From Pseudonocardia sediminis (GTDB lineage Bacteria > Actinomycetota > Actinomycetes > Mycobacteriales > Pseudonocardiaceae): 64,000 bases of DNA. The position numbers and the translations under genes are program-made. The notes under the pieces are model-generated. The model was not told where the DNA came from and ran no database searches. It saw only the letters and a list, made by a program, of their open reading frames with translations. The stretch covers positions 4,090,001-4,154,000 of the forward strand of contig NZ_SHKL01000001.1 of NCBI RefSeq assembly GCF_004217185.1, in the 5' to 3' direction. This document shows, piece by piece, positions 10,211 through 19,071 of the stretch (positions are counted from its first letter, which is position 1; the number at the start of each line of letters is the position of its first letter).

Positions 10211-11461
10211 ATGGCTAAGCCCAACCGCACAGGATCCGGCAAGAAGGCCGCCCGCACGTCGACCGCCGACGGTGACACCGCCGAGGTCGCGACCGCGACC
10301 ACGGACGACGGCGGGATCGACGCCGTCGCGGTGACCGTCGCCGTCCAGAGCGAGCACCCGAACGAGCAGGGCACCGGGAACGGCGCGTCCGCCGGCCGTG
10401 ACCGACGTGGCGAGGTGGAGCCCTCGCGGGAACGAGCCACCGAAGGGACCTCCGGCCCCGCCGGAGAGACGGGCGCCACGGGCGCCACGGGCGTCCGAGG
10501 GCCGGACGGCACGCTCGGCGAGCGGGGCGACACGGGCTCCAAGGGCCCGGCCGGCCCGGCCGGACCGGCGGGTGAGCCGGGGGACAAGGGCGCCCGAGGT
10601 CCCGACGGACCCGCCGGCGAGCCCGGGGACAAGGGCTCGAAGGGCCCTGTCGGTATCGCCGGCGAGGCGGGCGACCGAGGCGACACGGGGGCCACCGGCG
10701 CGGTCGGTGAGCCCGGTGACCGGGGCGCCGACGGCGCAACGGGCGACCGGGGCCCCGTCGGCCGGCAGGGCACCGAGGGCCTGACCGGCGAGCAGGGCGA
10801 CAAGGGCATCCCGGGCTCGACCGGACGACCCGGCGAGCAGGGCGACCAGGGCAGCACCGGGCCCGTCGGCCCGCTCGGCGAGGCGGGCCCGCAGGGGCTC
10901 GCGGGTGAGCGCGGGATCCACGGCCCGATCGGCGAGCAGGGCCTGCAGGGCGAGCGCGGACTCGTCGGCGCGCACGGCGTGCGGGGCGAGACCGGCGACC
11001 AGGGCGAGACCGGGGCGACCGGCCTGCCCGGCGGGCCGGGCCCGCGCGGCGTGATCGGCGAGCCCGGTGAGCAGGGCACCCGCGGCACCCAGGGAATCCA
11101 GGGCATCCTGGGCGAGGAGGGCGCAGCCGGCATCGACGGCCCGCAGGGACCCCAGGGCGAGCAGGGCGCGGCCGGTCGTCCCGGACCGGCGGGCCTGCCC
11201 GGCGTCCAGGGCCCGCGAGGGAGCGCCGGACCGGCGCTACTGCACCAGCCCAGCCCGCACGACCTCGTGCGCAACGTCGTCCACGCCGCGCTGGCGGTCA
11301 CACCGCGCACGATCGTGGATCCCCGTGCCGGCTACCGGTACTGGTCCACGCTGGCGTCCCGGCTGGTGAAGCTGCAGGGTGGCCTGCTGCTCCGCGCCAT
11401 CATCACGGTGCCCGAGACCGAGCCGGCCGGCGACATGTCGAACGTGCGCTCGATCGCCTAG
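10211..11461 (+). CDS. bacterial collagen-like protein
   Basis: A 416-aa protein. Residues 1-81 are a charged, low-complexity head. Residues 82-342 are 87 uninterrupted Gly-X-Y triplets (for example [20 protein letters not shown]), a full collagen triple-helix domain. Residues 343-416 form a conserved-looking cap ([19 protein letters not shown], then [15 protein letters not shown]) that could drive trimer registration. There is no signal peptide, membrane helix or LPXTG sorting motif, so it is either cytoplasmic or exported by another route. GGAGAGG lies upstream of the ATG, and a strong terminator follows. The SigB-type promoter suggests stress or stationary-phase expression. Confidence 0.9.
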   Translation: MAKPNRTGSGKKAARTSTADGDTAEVATATTDDGGIDAVAVTVAVQSEHPNEQGTGNGASAGRDRRGEVEPSRERATEGTSGPAGETGATGATGVRGPDGTLGERGDTGSKGPAGPAGPAGEPGDKGARGPDGPAGEPGDKGSKGPVGIAGEAGDRGDTGATGAVGEPGDRGADGATGDRGPVGRQGTEGLTGEQGDKGIPGSTGRPGEQGDQGSTGPVGPLGEAGPQGLAGERGIHGPIGEQGLQGERGLVGAHGVRGETGDQGETGATGLPGGPGPRGVIGEPGEQGTRGTQGIQGILGEEGAAGIDGPQGPQGEQGAAGRPGPAGLPGVQGPRGSAGPALLHQPSPHDLVRNVVHAALAVTPRTIVDPRAGYRYWSTLASRLVKLQGGLLLRAIITVPETEPAGDMSNVRSIA

Positions 11462-11470
11462 TCGGCGTCC

Positions 11471-11505
11471 GCCCGGCCCCCGTCCGCCACGGACGGGGGC
11501 CGGGC
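11471..11505 (+). terminator. intrinsic terminator after collagen-like gene
   Basis: A perfect 15-bp inverted repeat (11471-11485 and 11491-11505) around a 5-base loop, all G/C-rich, starting ten bases after the stop codon. It lacks a clear U tract, as is common in actinomycetes. Confidence 0.7.
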
Positions 11506-11691
11506 TCCGTCCGTCGTGGCACGGGAGCCCCCGCGATCGCCGCCCGGCCCTGGCGCGTCCCGACAAGTCCCTGGCGCGCACGGCCAAGACGTCCGCGTCG
11601 CGACGTGGCGAGGATGTGGTCCACGGCACCGGTGGTGAGCCGGGACCCGAGCACGCCACCGGCCCGCTGGTCCCGAACACCAGGAGCTGAC

Positions 11692-13827
11692 GTGACGACA
11701 CTCGAAGAACTGACCCTGACCCCGACCACCACCACGGTCCGGGCCGCCTGCCCCCACGACTGTCCGGACACGTGCGCCATGCTCGTGACCGTCGAGGACG
11801 GCAAGGCGACGAACGTGACCGGCGACCCGGACCACCCGGTGACCCGCGGCGGTCTGTGCGTCAAGGTCAACAACTACCCGGACAAGACCTACGCCCCCGA
11901 CCGGCTGCTCCACCCGCTGCGCCGCAGCGGCCCGAAGGGCAGCGGCCGGTTCGAGGAGATCACCTGGGACGAGGCGCTCGAGACGATCGCCGGGCAGTTC
12001 AAGGCCAGGATCGCCGAGCACGGCCCGACGACGGTGATGCCGGTCAGCTACCTGGGCAACCAGGGCGTCCTGAACGGGCTGTCCGTCGGTGACGGCTTCT
12101 TCCACCGGCTGGGCGCCACGGTCACCGAGCGCACCTACTGCGACTCCGGCGCGTGCACCGCCTACGCCTCGACGATCGGCGCCACGGCCGGCGTCGACCC
12201 GGAGAGCCTCGTCCACTCGAAGTACATCATCCTGTGGGCGACGAACACGATCTCGACGAACCTGCACCTGTGGCCGATCATCGCCGAGGCGCAGCGCAAC
12301 GGCGCGAAGGTCGTCTGCATCGACCCGATGCGGCACAAGACCGCGCAGCGCTCGGACTGGCACATCCCGATCCGCCCCGGCACCGACGGCGCCCTCGCCC
12401 TGGCGATGATGAACGTGATCATCACCGAGGGCCTGACCGACGCCGACTACGTCGCCAACTACACCCACGGCTACGACGAGCTCGTCGAGCGGGTCGCGCA
12501 GTACACCCCGGAGTGGGCCTCGCAGGAGACCGGCATCCCGGTCGAGGACATCCGCACGCTGGCCCGCGAGTACGCGACGTCCGACCCGGCGATGATCCGG
12601 ATCGGCGTCGCGGTGGAGCGGCACGCCGGCGGCGGCCAGACCGTCCGCTCGATCGCGTGCCTGCCCGCGCTGGTCGGTGCGTGGCGCCACGTCGGCGGCG
12701 GGCTGCTGCAGCTGCCGCTGTGGGCGCACCCGGTGAACTGGCCGGCGTTCATGCTCCCGGAGCTGCGCACCCCCGGCACCCGCGTGGTCAACCAGTTCCT
12801 GCTCGGCCAGGCCCTGACCGGCGAGATGGAGCTCGACCCGCCGATCACCGCGCTCATGGTCTACAACTCGAACCCGATGGTCGTCTCTCCCGAGCAGGAC
12901 AAGCTCCGCCGCGGGCTGGAGCGCGAGGACCTGTTCACCGTGGTCAGCGACCACTTCCTCACCGATACCGCCAAGTACGCCGACATCGTGCTGCCGGCCA
13001 CCACGGCGCTCGAGCAGCACGACATCATGTTCAGCTGGGGTCACTTCTACGTCACGCTGAACAATCCGGCCGTCGAGCCGGAGGGTGAGGCGGTCTCCAA
13101 CACCGAGCTGTTCCGGCGGCTGTCGAAGGCCATGGGCTTCGACGACGCGGCGCTGCTCCGCACGGACGAGGAGCTGCTGCGCGACTCCTACGACTGGTCG
13201 GACCCGGCGATGGAGGGCATCACGCTGGAGTCGCTGCGCGAGACCGGCTGGGCGCGGCTGAACCTGCCGTCGAAGGACGAGTACGCCCCGCACGCCGAGG
13301 GCAACTTCCCGACGCCGACGGGCAAGACGGAGTTCCGGTCCGGGGCGCTGGAGGCGATGGGCAACTTCGTCGTCAGCCTGTTCCGCCAGCTCTCCGACGA
13401 CCACCAGCCCGGTGGCACCGTCGACCCGCTGCCGTACTACATCGGCCCGCGCGAGACCGCCGAGGTCTACCCGCTCAACCTGCTCTCCCCCAAGTCGCAC
13501 GCCTTCATCAACTCGAGCGCCGGTGACCAGGCGATGCAGAAGCGGGTCCAGGGCGAGCAGGCCGTGACGATCCACCCGCAGGACGCCGAGTCGCGCGGCA
13601 TCAGCGACGGGCAGTACGTCTCGGTGCACAACGACCGCGGCCGGTTCGTCGCGCTGGCGAAGATCAGTGACGCGGTCGCACCGGGCGTCGTGGTCTGTCC
13701 CATGGGAACCTGGCCGAAGAATTCGAAGGACAACAGCACGGTTGCCGCCGTCAACCCGTTCGCGTTCGCCGACCTGGGGAACGCGCCGACGTTCTCCGAC
13801 ACCCGGGTCGAGGTCGAGGTCGTCTAG
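11692..13827 (+). CDS. molybdopterin (bis-MGD) oxidoreductase with N-terminal [4Fe-4S] site
   Basis: A 711-aa member of the DMSO reductase superfamily. C20, C24, C28 and C56 (CPHDCPDTC plus LCVK) form the N-terminal [4Fe-4S] site. The segment YCDSGAC (149-155) sits where the protein ligand of molybdenum or tungsten is expected; S152 or a neighbouring cysteine is a candidate. YNSNPMV and DTAKYADIVLPATTALEQHD are family signatures, and a C-terminal molydopterin-dinucleotide-binding barrel follows (INSSAGDQAMQKR). There is no Tat signal, so it is cytoplasmic. The electron partner and substrate are unknown. Start: GTG after CAGGAG. A CBS gene follows after three bases. Confidence 0.85.
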   Translation: MTTLEELTLTPTTTTVRAACPHDCPDTCAMLVTVEDGKATNVTGDPDHPVTRGGLCVKVNNYPDKTYAPDRLLHPLRRSGPKGSGRFEEITWDEALETIAGQFKARIAEHGPTTVMPVSYLGNQGVLNGLSVGDGFFHRLGATVTERTYCDSGACTAYASTIGATAGVDPESLVHSKYIILWATNTISTNLHLWPIIAEAQRNGAKVVCIDPMRHKTAQRSDWHIPIRPGTDGALALAMMNVIITEGLTDADYVANYTHGYDELVERVAQYTPEWASQETGIPVEDIRTLAREYATSDPAMIRIGVAVERHAGGGQTVRSIACLPALVGAWRHVGGGLLQLPLWAHPVNWPAFMLPELRTPGTRVVNQFLLGQALTGEMELDPPITALMVYNSNPMVVSPEQDKLRRGLEREDLFTVVSDHFLTDTAKYADIVLPATTALEQHDIMFSWGHFYVTLNNPAVEPEGEAVSNTELFRRLSKAMGFDDAALLRTDEELLRDSYDWSDPAMEGITLESLRETGWARLNLPSKDEYAPHAEGNFPTPTGKTEFRSGALEAMGNFVVSLFRQLSDDHQPGGTVDPLPYYIGPRETAEVYPLNLLSPKSHAFINSSAGDQAMQKRVQGEQAVTIHPQDAESRGISDGQYVSVHNDRGRFVALAKISDAVAPGVVVCPMGTWPKNSKDNSTVAAVNPFAFADLGNAPTFSDTRVEVEVV

Positions 13828-13830
13828 CCC

Positions 13831-14271
13831 GTGTCACATGAGATCGCCGTACCGGTCCGGCCGGGGACGTCCCCGGCCGGACCGGTGGTGGCCGATGCCA
13901 TGATCCGTTTCCCGAAGATCTGCGGGACGGGCACCACCGTCGGGCAGGCACGCTCCTACCTCCTCGACGACCACGTGCACGCGCTGCTGATCGTCGAGGA
14001 CGGGCTGCTCGTCGCCGTGGTCGAGCGCGACGACCTGCCCGGGGCTCCCGACGGGGACCCGGCGTGGCCGCTCGGCCGGTTGACCGGCCGGGTGGTCGGT
14101 GAGGGCGACGACCTGGCCGGCGTCACGCGGGAGATGGCCGAGCGCGGCCGCCGCCGCATGGCCGTCGTCGACGGCGGCCGCCTGACCGGGCTTCTGTGCC
14201 GCAAGCGCTCCGGGCGGGGCTTCTGCTCCGACGACGGCGTCGCCGCCCGCGAGGCCGAACGCCGCCGCTGA
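13831..14271 (+). CDS. CBS-domain protein
   Basis: A 146-aa protein made of one CBS pair: ADAMIRFPKICGTGTTVGQA and HALLIVEDGLLVAVVERDDL for the first motif, and RRRMAVVDGGRLTGLLCRKR for the second. CBS pairs bind adenine nucleotides and report energy or redox status. It begins three bases after the stop of the molybdenum oxidoreductase gene, so the two are almost certainly co-translated, and it may regulate that enzyme. The C-terminal tail is basic and contains one further cysteine. Confidence 0.75.
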   Translation: MSHEIAVPVRPGTSPAGPVVADAMIRFPKICGTGTTVGQARSYLLDDHVHALLIVEDGLLVAVVERDDLPGAPDGDPAWPLGRLTGRVVGEGDDLAGVTREMAERGRRRMAVVDGGRLTGLLCRKRSGRGFCSDDGVAAREAERRR

Positions 14272-14348
14272 CCGGACCGGCGCGGCACCCACCGGGCCCG
14301 CGCCGGGTGGCCCCGCCCTCGTCCCACCCCGTGCGGAGCGGACGCGCC

Positions 14349-14354
14349 TACTGT
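14349..14354 (+). promoter_or_regulatory. -10 element of a leaderless promoter (ABC exporter)
   Basis: TACTGT ends six bases before the GTG start at 14361, so transcription would begin at or next to the start codon. Confidence 0.45.
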
Positions 14355-14360
14355 CGGGGC

Positions 14361-16109
14361 GTGTTCCGACGCCGAGTCCCACCGTCCACCGACGTCGGCC
14401 TCCGCAGGCTCTGGCCCTACCTGCGCGAGCACCGGGGCGCCCTCGTCCTGGTCGCGGTGCTCTCGGCGGTCACCGCCGCGACCTCGTTGGCCCAGCCGCT
14501 GCTGGTGGGGCGGGTGATCTCCGCCGTGCAGACGTCGGCCCCGGTGCTGCCGGTCGCAGCGACGCTCGTCGCGATCCTGGTGGGTGGTGCCCTCGTCGGC
14601 GCGGGGCAGTCGTTCCTGCTTCAGCGCACCGCCGAGGGTGTGGTGCTCTCCACCCGCCGGACCCTGGCGCAGCGGTTGCTGGGCCTGCCCGTCGCCGAGT
14701 ACGACGCGCGCCGGACCGGTGACCTCATGTCCCGCATCGGCGCCGACACGACCCTGCTGCGCGCCGTCGTCACGTCGGGGCTGTTCGAGATCGCCAGCTC
14801 GGTGCTGGTCGTGGTGGGTGCCGCCGTCGCGATGGCCCTGGTCGACCTGGTGCTGCTCGGGGTCACGCTGCTCGCCGTCGCGGCCGGGGCCGTGGTGATC
14901 GGGGTGGTGTCGCGCCGGGTCCGGGCGCTGTCGCAGCTCACCCAGGTTCGGGTCGGCGAGATGACGGCCGCCGTGGAGCGCGCGCTGTCCGCGGTCCGGA
15001 CCATCCGCGCGAGCGGCGCCACCGACCGCGAGATCGCCGGGGTGTCCACCGCCGCCGGCGCCGCCTACTCGGTGGGGGTGCGCAGTGCGCGCCTCGCGGC
15101 GCTGGTCTCCCCCGCGCTGACCGTCGCCACCCAGGGCTCGTTCATCGCGGTGCTCGGGATCGGCGGTGCCCGGGTCGCGGCCGGACGGCTGACGGTCGGC
15201 GAGCTGGTGTCGTTCGTGCTCTACCTGTTCCTGCTCGTGCTCCCGCTCGCCCGTCTCGCGCAGTCGTGGACGCAGCTGCAGACCGGCCTGGGCGCGCTCG
15301 CCCGGATCGAGGAGATCGTCGCGCTGCGCGGGGAGTCCGACGACGACGCCGTCACCGTCGCCGCGCCGGGGCCCGGCGCTCCCGCGCTGGAGCTGCGCGA
15401 CGTCGACTTCCGCTACGCCGACGGCACGACGGTGCTGCACGGGGTCGGGTTCACCGTCCCCCGCGGGTCCCGGACCGCCCTGGTCGGGCCCTCGGGTGCC
15501 GGCAAGTCGACCGTGTTCGGGCTGGTCGAACGGTTCTACGACGTCACCTCCGGCGCCGTGCTGGTCGACGGGGTCGACGTGCGGGCCCGGCCGCGCCGGG
15601 AGCTGCGCGCCCGTCTCGGCTACGTCGAGCAGGACTCGCCGGCGCTGGCCGGCACGCTGCGGGAGAACCTCGTGCTCGCCGCACCGGAGGCGACCGGGGA
15701 CGAGCAGCTCGCCGTCCTGGACGCGGTCAACCTGACCGGCCTGGTCGAGCGCAGCCCGCTCGGGCTCGACACCCCCGTCGGCGAGGGCGGCGTCCTGCTC
15801 TCCGGCGGGGAACGTCAGCGGCTGGCGATCGCCCGCACGCTGCTCGCCGCCCCGTCGCTGATGCTGCTCGACGAGCCGACGGCCAGCCTCGACGCCCGCA
15901 ACGAGCAGGCCCTCAAGAACGCGATCGACGTCGCGGGCGCGCAGGACCGCACGCTGCTGATCGTCGCCCACCGGCTCTCCACGGTCGTGGACTGCGACCA
16001 GATCGTCGTGCTCGACCAGGGCCGGGTCGCGGCCACCGGGACCCACGACGAGCTGCTCGAGCGCAGCCCGCTCTACGCCGAGCTCGCCCGCTCGCAGCTC
16101 CTCACCTAG
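14361..16109 (+). CDS. ABC exporter, fused permease and ATPase
   Basis: A 582-aa half-transporter. The N-terminal half carries six membrane helices (type I exporter fold, about residues 25-310). The ATPase half has Walker A GPSGAGKST (about 376-384), signature LSGGERQR (about 480), Walker B LMLLDEPTA and an H-loop histidine in IVAHRLS. It would work as a homodimer or with a partner to export lipids, drugs or peptides. A -10 element just upstream suggests a leaderless transcript from this GTG. The MarR gene on the opposite strand overlaps its stop codon and could regulate it, though convergent orientation is not typical for that. Confidence 0.88.
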   Translation: MFRRRVPPSTDVGLRRLWPYLREHRGALVLVAVLSAVTAATSLAQPLLVGRVISAVQTSAPVLPVAATLVAILVGGALVGAGQSFLLQRTAEGVVLSTRRTLAQRLLGLPVAEYDARRTGDLMSRIGADTTLLRAVVTSGLFEIASSVLVVVGAAVAMALVDLVLLGVTLLAVAAGAVVIGVVSRRVRALSQLTQVRVGEMTAAVERALSAVRTIRASGATDREIAGVSTAAGAAYSVGVRSARLAALVSPALTVATQGSFIAVLGIGGARVAAGRLTVGELVSFVLYLFLLVLPLARLAQSWTQLQTGLGALARIEEIVALRGESDDDAVTVAAPGPGAPALELRDVDFRYADGTTVLHGVGFTVPRGSRTALVGPSGAGKSTVFGLVERFYDVTSGAVLVDGVDVRARPRRELRARLGYVEQDSPALAGTLRENLVLAAPEATGDEQLAVLDAVNLTGLVERSPLGLDTPVGEGGVLLSGGERQRLAIARTLLAAPSLMLLDEPTASLDARNEQALKNAIDVAGAQDRTLLIVAHRLSTVVDCDQIVVLDQGRVAATGTHDELLERSPLYAELARSQLLT

Positions 16110-16561
16110 GCGGACGGGTCCCCGTCGGCGGCGCCGGCCTCGGTCTCCCGGGTGAGCAGCTCCAGGCACCCGGCGACGGCACGCAGGACGCCGGCCACCT
16201 GGTCCGCGCCGGGTCCCTGCTCGGCGATGCGGGTCAGCCCCGGGACGACCGGGTCGCGCAGCGCGTGCCCCAGCGCCCGGCCGGCCTCGGTGAGGGTCAC
16301 CTCGATGACCCGGCGGTTGTCCGCGGGGCGGGTACGGGAGAGGTAGCCGCGCGCCTCGAGCCGGTCGAGCAGGGCGGTCCCGCTGCCCGCGGTGAGCCCG
16401 CAGCGGCGGGCGATCCGGGCCGCACGCAGGGGCTCCTCGTCCAGCAGGAGCCCGATCGCGGTCATGTCGGCGACGCCGAGCCGGTACCGGACGGACAGGG
16501 CGTTGCGGTAGCCGTCGACGGCCGCCACGAGCTCGCTCAGACCGGCCCGGACGTCGTGCAC
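16106..16561 (-). CDS. MarR-family transcriptional regulator
   Basis: A 151-aa winged-helix protein: ARIARRCGLTAGSGTALLDR is the recognition helix region and GYLSRTRPADNRRVIEVTLT the wing with the family's conserved D-x-R-R. MarR dimers repress efflux, stress or catabolic genes and release DNA on binding phenolic ligands. It converges with the ABC exporter and overlaps its stop by three bases. Upstream, on its own side, lies an unusually AT-rich stretch (16610-16660) that must carry its promoter, shared with the divergent sigma factor gene. Confidence 0.85.
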   Translation of the reverse strand: MHDVRAGLSELVAAVDGYRNALSVRYRLGVADMTAIGLLLDEEPLRAARIARRCGLTAGSGTALLDRLEARGYLSRTRPADNRRVIEVTLTEAGRALGHALRDPVVPGLTRIAEQGPGADQVAGVLRAVAGCLELLTRETEAGAADGDPSA

Positions 16562-16645
16562 GCCATCGGGATCCGCCGTCGAACGCCTGCCTGCGATGAC
16601 CGACCCCCTCTTGTTGTTACCGCTACTACTTTATCAGCATACAGT

Positions 16646-16674
16646 TTGAACATCGAACCGAAGCGCCCTACGGT
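16646..16674 (+). promoter_or_regulatory. probable vegetative promoter for the sigma factor gene
   Basis: TTGAAC (16646-16651) and TACGGT (16669-16674) with 17 bases between, inside the AT-rich gap between the divergent MarR and sigma factor genes. Confidence 0.5.
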
Positions 16675-16794
16675 GGTGGACAGGGACGGGGAGATCACCT
16701 CGTCCACCGCACCGCCACAGGACGGGCCCGTGACCCCGGCGCGTCCTCCTGTGTCCGTCCGGGCACGAACTCGAGCACAGGAGTACGAACCCGG

Positions 16795-17427
16795 ATGACG
16801 CAGACGCTTGCCGCCGTGGACGACGGCCGGGCCCCGACGTGCGGTGCCCCCACCCTCCGGACCCGGTCCAGGGGCCGGGCCGCCCCGGTGGTCCTCGACG
16901 GCCTCACCGACGACGTCCTGGTCGGGCTCACCCTGTCCGGCGACCGCGGCGCCCACGAGGCGCTGCTGCGGCGCCACCAGAAGCGGATCCACCGCCTCGC
17001 CCTGCGCATGCTCGAGGACCCCTGCGACGCCGAGGACGCCACCCAGGAGGTCATGGCCCGGCTGCCGGTGTCGATGCGCAGCTTCCAGGGCACCAGCTCG
17101 TTCACGACGTGGCTGCACCGCGTGGTGGCCAACCACTGCCTCCGGCAGATCCACCGCCGCCGCCGGTTCGACCCGGCCCGGTACGAGAACGCGACGTCGG
17201 TCTCCGGCGCCGACGTGCTCGTCCTGTCGCGCCAGCGCTCCGCCGCCGTCCTCGGGGCGGTCGCCGCGCTCGGCCCGGCGCTGCAGGCCGTGCTGCGGCT
17301 CTGCGAGTTCGACGGCCTCACCTACTCCGAGGCCGCCGCCGTCCTCGACGTGCCGGAGTCGACGGTCCGGGGACGCCTGGCCCGCGCCCGCCGGGCGCTA
17401 CTGCCGTCGTTGCGGGCCTGGCGGTAG
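16795..17427 (+). CDS. ECF-type RNA polymerase sigma factor
   Basis: A 210-aa sigma factor. Region 2 spans about residues 50-120 (EALLRRHQKRIHRLALRMLE, EDATQEVMARL, TSSFTTWLHRVVANHCL) and region 4 about 150-205 (LCEFDGLTYSEAAAVLDVPE, then STVRGRLARARRAL). The N-terminal 35 residues are an unstructured extension with two cysteines. No anti-sigma gene is adjacent, so control may be transcriptional through the MarR gene beside it. ECF group cannot be assigned by eye. Confidence 0.85.
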   Translation: MTQTLAAVDDGRAPTCGAPTLRTRSRGRAAPVVLDGLTDDVLVGLTLSGDRGAHEALLRRHQKRIHRLALRMLEDPCDAEDATQEVMARLPVSMRSFQGTSSFTTWLHRVVANHCLRQIHRRRRFDPARYENATSVSGADVLVLSRQRSAAVLGAVAALGPALQAVLRLCEFDGLTYSEAAAVLDVPESTVRGRLARARRALLPSLRAWR

Positions 17428-17444
17428 GCGGTCACCCACGCCGC

Positions 17445-17477
17445 CACCCCGGCCGGCACCCCGGCCGGCACCCCGGC
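17445..17477. repeat. 12-bp tandem repeat between convergent genes
   Basis: CACCCCGGCCGG is repeated nearly three times head to tail. Because each unit contains the CCGGCCGG palindrome it may also act as a weak bidirectional terminator between the sigma factor gene and the mycothiol-type enzyme gene. Confidence 0.55.
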
Positions 17478-17478
17478 G

Positions 17479-18198
17479 TCACCACGCGGGCAGGCGCGGC
17501 AGCTCCCCCTCGTGACGCAGGCCGTCGTCGGCCCGTCCGCGCGCCAGGAACGGCAACAGCGTCTCGTAGAACCCCTCGATCCGGTACCCGCCGTCGCCGA
17601 CCGTCCACTCCTCGCCCTCGCGGGCGACGACCTGCAGGCCGGGGGCGTCGGGATGAGCCCGCAACCGGTCCACGCAGACCTCGATCCCGTCCACCATCGC
17701 GTCCGGGCCGGCCTCGTGCAGCTTCCAGGTGGTGCCGAGGTCGCCGTGGTGGACGATCAGCTCCGTCGTGCGCCGGGCCGGCAGTGAGAACACGTCGATC
17801 TCGCCCGCGACCAGGGTCGGCACCGTCTCCAGCCGCACCCCGTTCCCGAGCGCCCGCAACGCCGTGAACAGCCTCGCGTCGGCCCGTTCCAGCCCGGCGG
17901 CCAGTTGCGCGGCGGGCAGCTCGGCGGTCTCCCGGATCCCGGCGTCGCGCTCCTCCGGCGACGCGTGGTCCGGCGTCTCCTCCCCGGTGACGGCCCACGT
18001 GGCGAGACGGGTCATGGCGTCGGCGTCGCGGGTCAGGTGGGCGATCACGTGCGCCCGGGTCCACCCGTCGCACCCGCTCGGCCTGGCGAGCTCGGTGTCG
18101 GTGAGGCTCGCGATGGTGGCCATCGCCATGCCGGCCTCGCGCTGCATCACCCCGAGGTCGGTCCTGAGGGTCGTGCGGTTCCTGAGCACGGTCGTCAT
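17479..18198 (-). CDS. maleylpyruvate isomerase/DinB-family mycothiol-dependent enzyme
   Basis: A 239-aa protein of the DinB-like four-helix bundle group. GWTRAHVIAHLTRDADAM carries the first metal-binding histidine (H in AHL) and ELIVHHGDLG the second pair, the pattern of mycothiol-dependent maleylpyruvate isomerases and related thiol transferases. The true substrate is not evident. I use the ATG at 18198, preceded by a run of G residues as ribosome site; an in-frame start 33 bases further upstream is possible. It is a single gene, convergent with the sigma factor gene. Confidence 0.8.
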   Translation of the reverse strand: MTTVLRNRTTLRTDLGVMQREAGMAMATIASLTDTELARPSGCDGWTRAHVIAHLTRDADAMTRLATWAVTGEETPDHASPEERDAGIRETAELPAAQLAAGLERADARLFTALRALGNGVRLETVPTLVAGEIDVFSLPARRTTELIVHHGDLGTTWKLHEAGPDAMVDGIEVCVDRLRAHPDAPGLQVVAREGEEWTVGDGGYRIEGFYETLLPFLARGRADDGLRHEGELPRLPAW

Positions 18199-18327
18199 CC
18201 CCCCGTCGTCGCCCCGAGGCGAACCGGTCACGCGCGGTCTGCGAGAGACCGAGTCCCGGCGAGTCTCCCGTCCGGGTTCGACGGTGTCATCACGAGGGCC
18301 GGCCGGCTCCCGAACCGCGGCCGGGCG

Positions 18328-18960
18328 CTACCGGGCGCCGAGCGCCTTGCCCGCCCGGGCCGCCGCCTCCCGGGCCTCGTCCTTCATCCGCCCGGCCTCC
18401 TGGGTGAAGGCGTCGAGGGCGGGGTTGACGCCGACGAGGGTGAACTCGCGCTCGACGACGGTGAGGTCGGCGCCCCACACGTCGGCGAGGACGCGTCGCA
18501 GGAAGTCGGTGCTGTGGTCCCACCCCTCCCGCGGGGTGCCCGGGCCGTAGGAACCGCCCCGGGTGGTGACCAGCACGACCGGGGTGTCCTCGAGGAGCCG
18601 GGCGCCCTGCTCCGCGCCGGCGATCGCGACGTCGATCCAGGTCTTCACGTGCTGCGAGACGCCGAAGTTGTAGAGCGGGAAGGCGAGCACCACGGCGTCG
18701 GCGTCGCGCAGCTCGGCGGCGACGGTCCCGGCCAGCGCCAGCGCGTTGGCCTGCCGGGGCGTGCGGTCGGCCTCGGGGACGAACGCGGCACCGACGGCCA
18801 GCGCCCAGGCGTCGGCGGGCAGCGGCGCCTCTCCGAGGTGACGGGTGACGACGGGCTCGTCGGGACGGGAGGCGGTGAACTCGGCGAGGGCGATGTCGGC
18901 GAGCTCGCTGCTCGCGGACCGCGGCCCCAGGATGCTGGCGTCGATGCGGAGGAGGGTCAT
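18328..18960 (-). CDS. azoR: FMN-dependent NADH:quinone reductase / azoreductase
   Basis: A 210-aa flavodoxin-fold protein. It begins LLRIDASILGPRSASSELAD, the phosphate-binding loop of AzoR, and has FPLYNFGVSQHVKTWID for the flavin ring and TTRGGSYGPGTPREGWDH near the end. It would reduce quinones and azo or nitro compounds with NADH to limit thiol stress. The ATG has AGGAGA seven bases upstream. It is divergent from a MarR gene, and both promoters overlap two copies of a perfect palindrome, so MarR repression with quinone release is likely. Confidence 0.87.
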   Translation of the reverse strand: MTLLRIDASILGPRSASSELADIALAEFTASRPDEPVVTRHLGEAPLPADAWALAVGAAFVPEADRTPRQANALALAGTVAAELRDADAVVLAFPLYNFGVSQHVKTWIDVAIAGAEQGARLLEDTPVVLVTTRGGSYGPGTPREGWDHSTDFLRRVLADVWGADLTVVEREFTLVGVNPALDAFTQEAGRMKDEAREAAARAGKALGAR

Positions 18961-18996
18961 GGCGTTCTCCTGGACGGTCGGTGACGGGGCGTCAAC

Positions 18997-19042
18997 TTGA
19001 ATGTTCAACTCGAACCCTAGACCCGGTCGCTTGAATGTTCAA
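18997..19042. promoter_or_regulatory. twin MarR operators in the azoR/marR divergon
   Basis: TTGAATGTTCAA occurs twice, at 18997-19008 and 19031-19042, a perfect 12-bp palindrome with centres 34 bases apart. On the minus strand the second copy supplies the -35 (TTGAAC) of an azoR promoter whose -10, TAGGGT, lies at 19019-19014 after 17 bases. The other copy sits just downstream of that start point. The marR -10 (TAGGCT, 19060-19065) is next to the pair. Confidence 0.75.
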
Positions 19043-19071
19043 GTTCGGTGTCCGGCGACTAGGCTGACCCG

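Noticed and set aside
11458..13629. Long antisense open frame opposite the molybdopterin oxidoreductase
   Set aside because: Shadow of the real gene on the other strand; composition is Arg/Asp/Val-rich without domains.
17445..17477. Microsatellite of phase-variable type
   Set aside because: It lies between the ends of convergent genes and cannot switch a reading frame or promoter.
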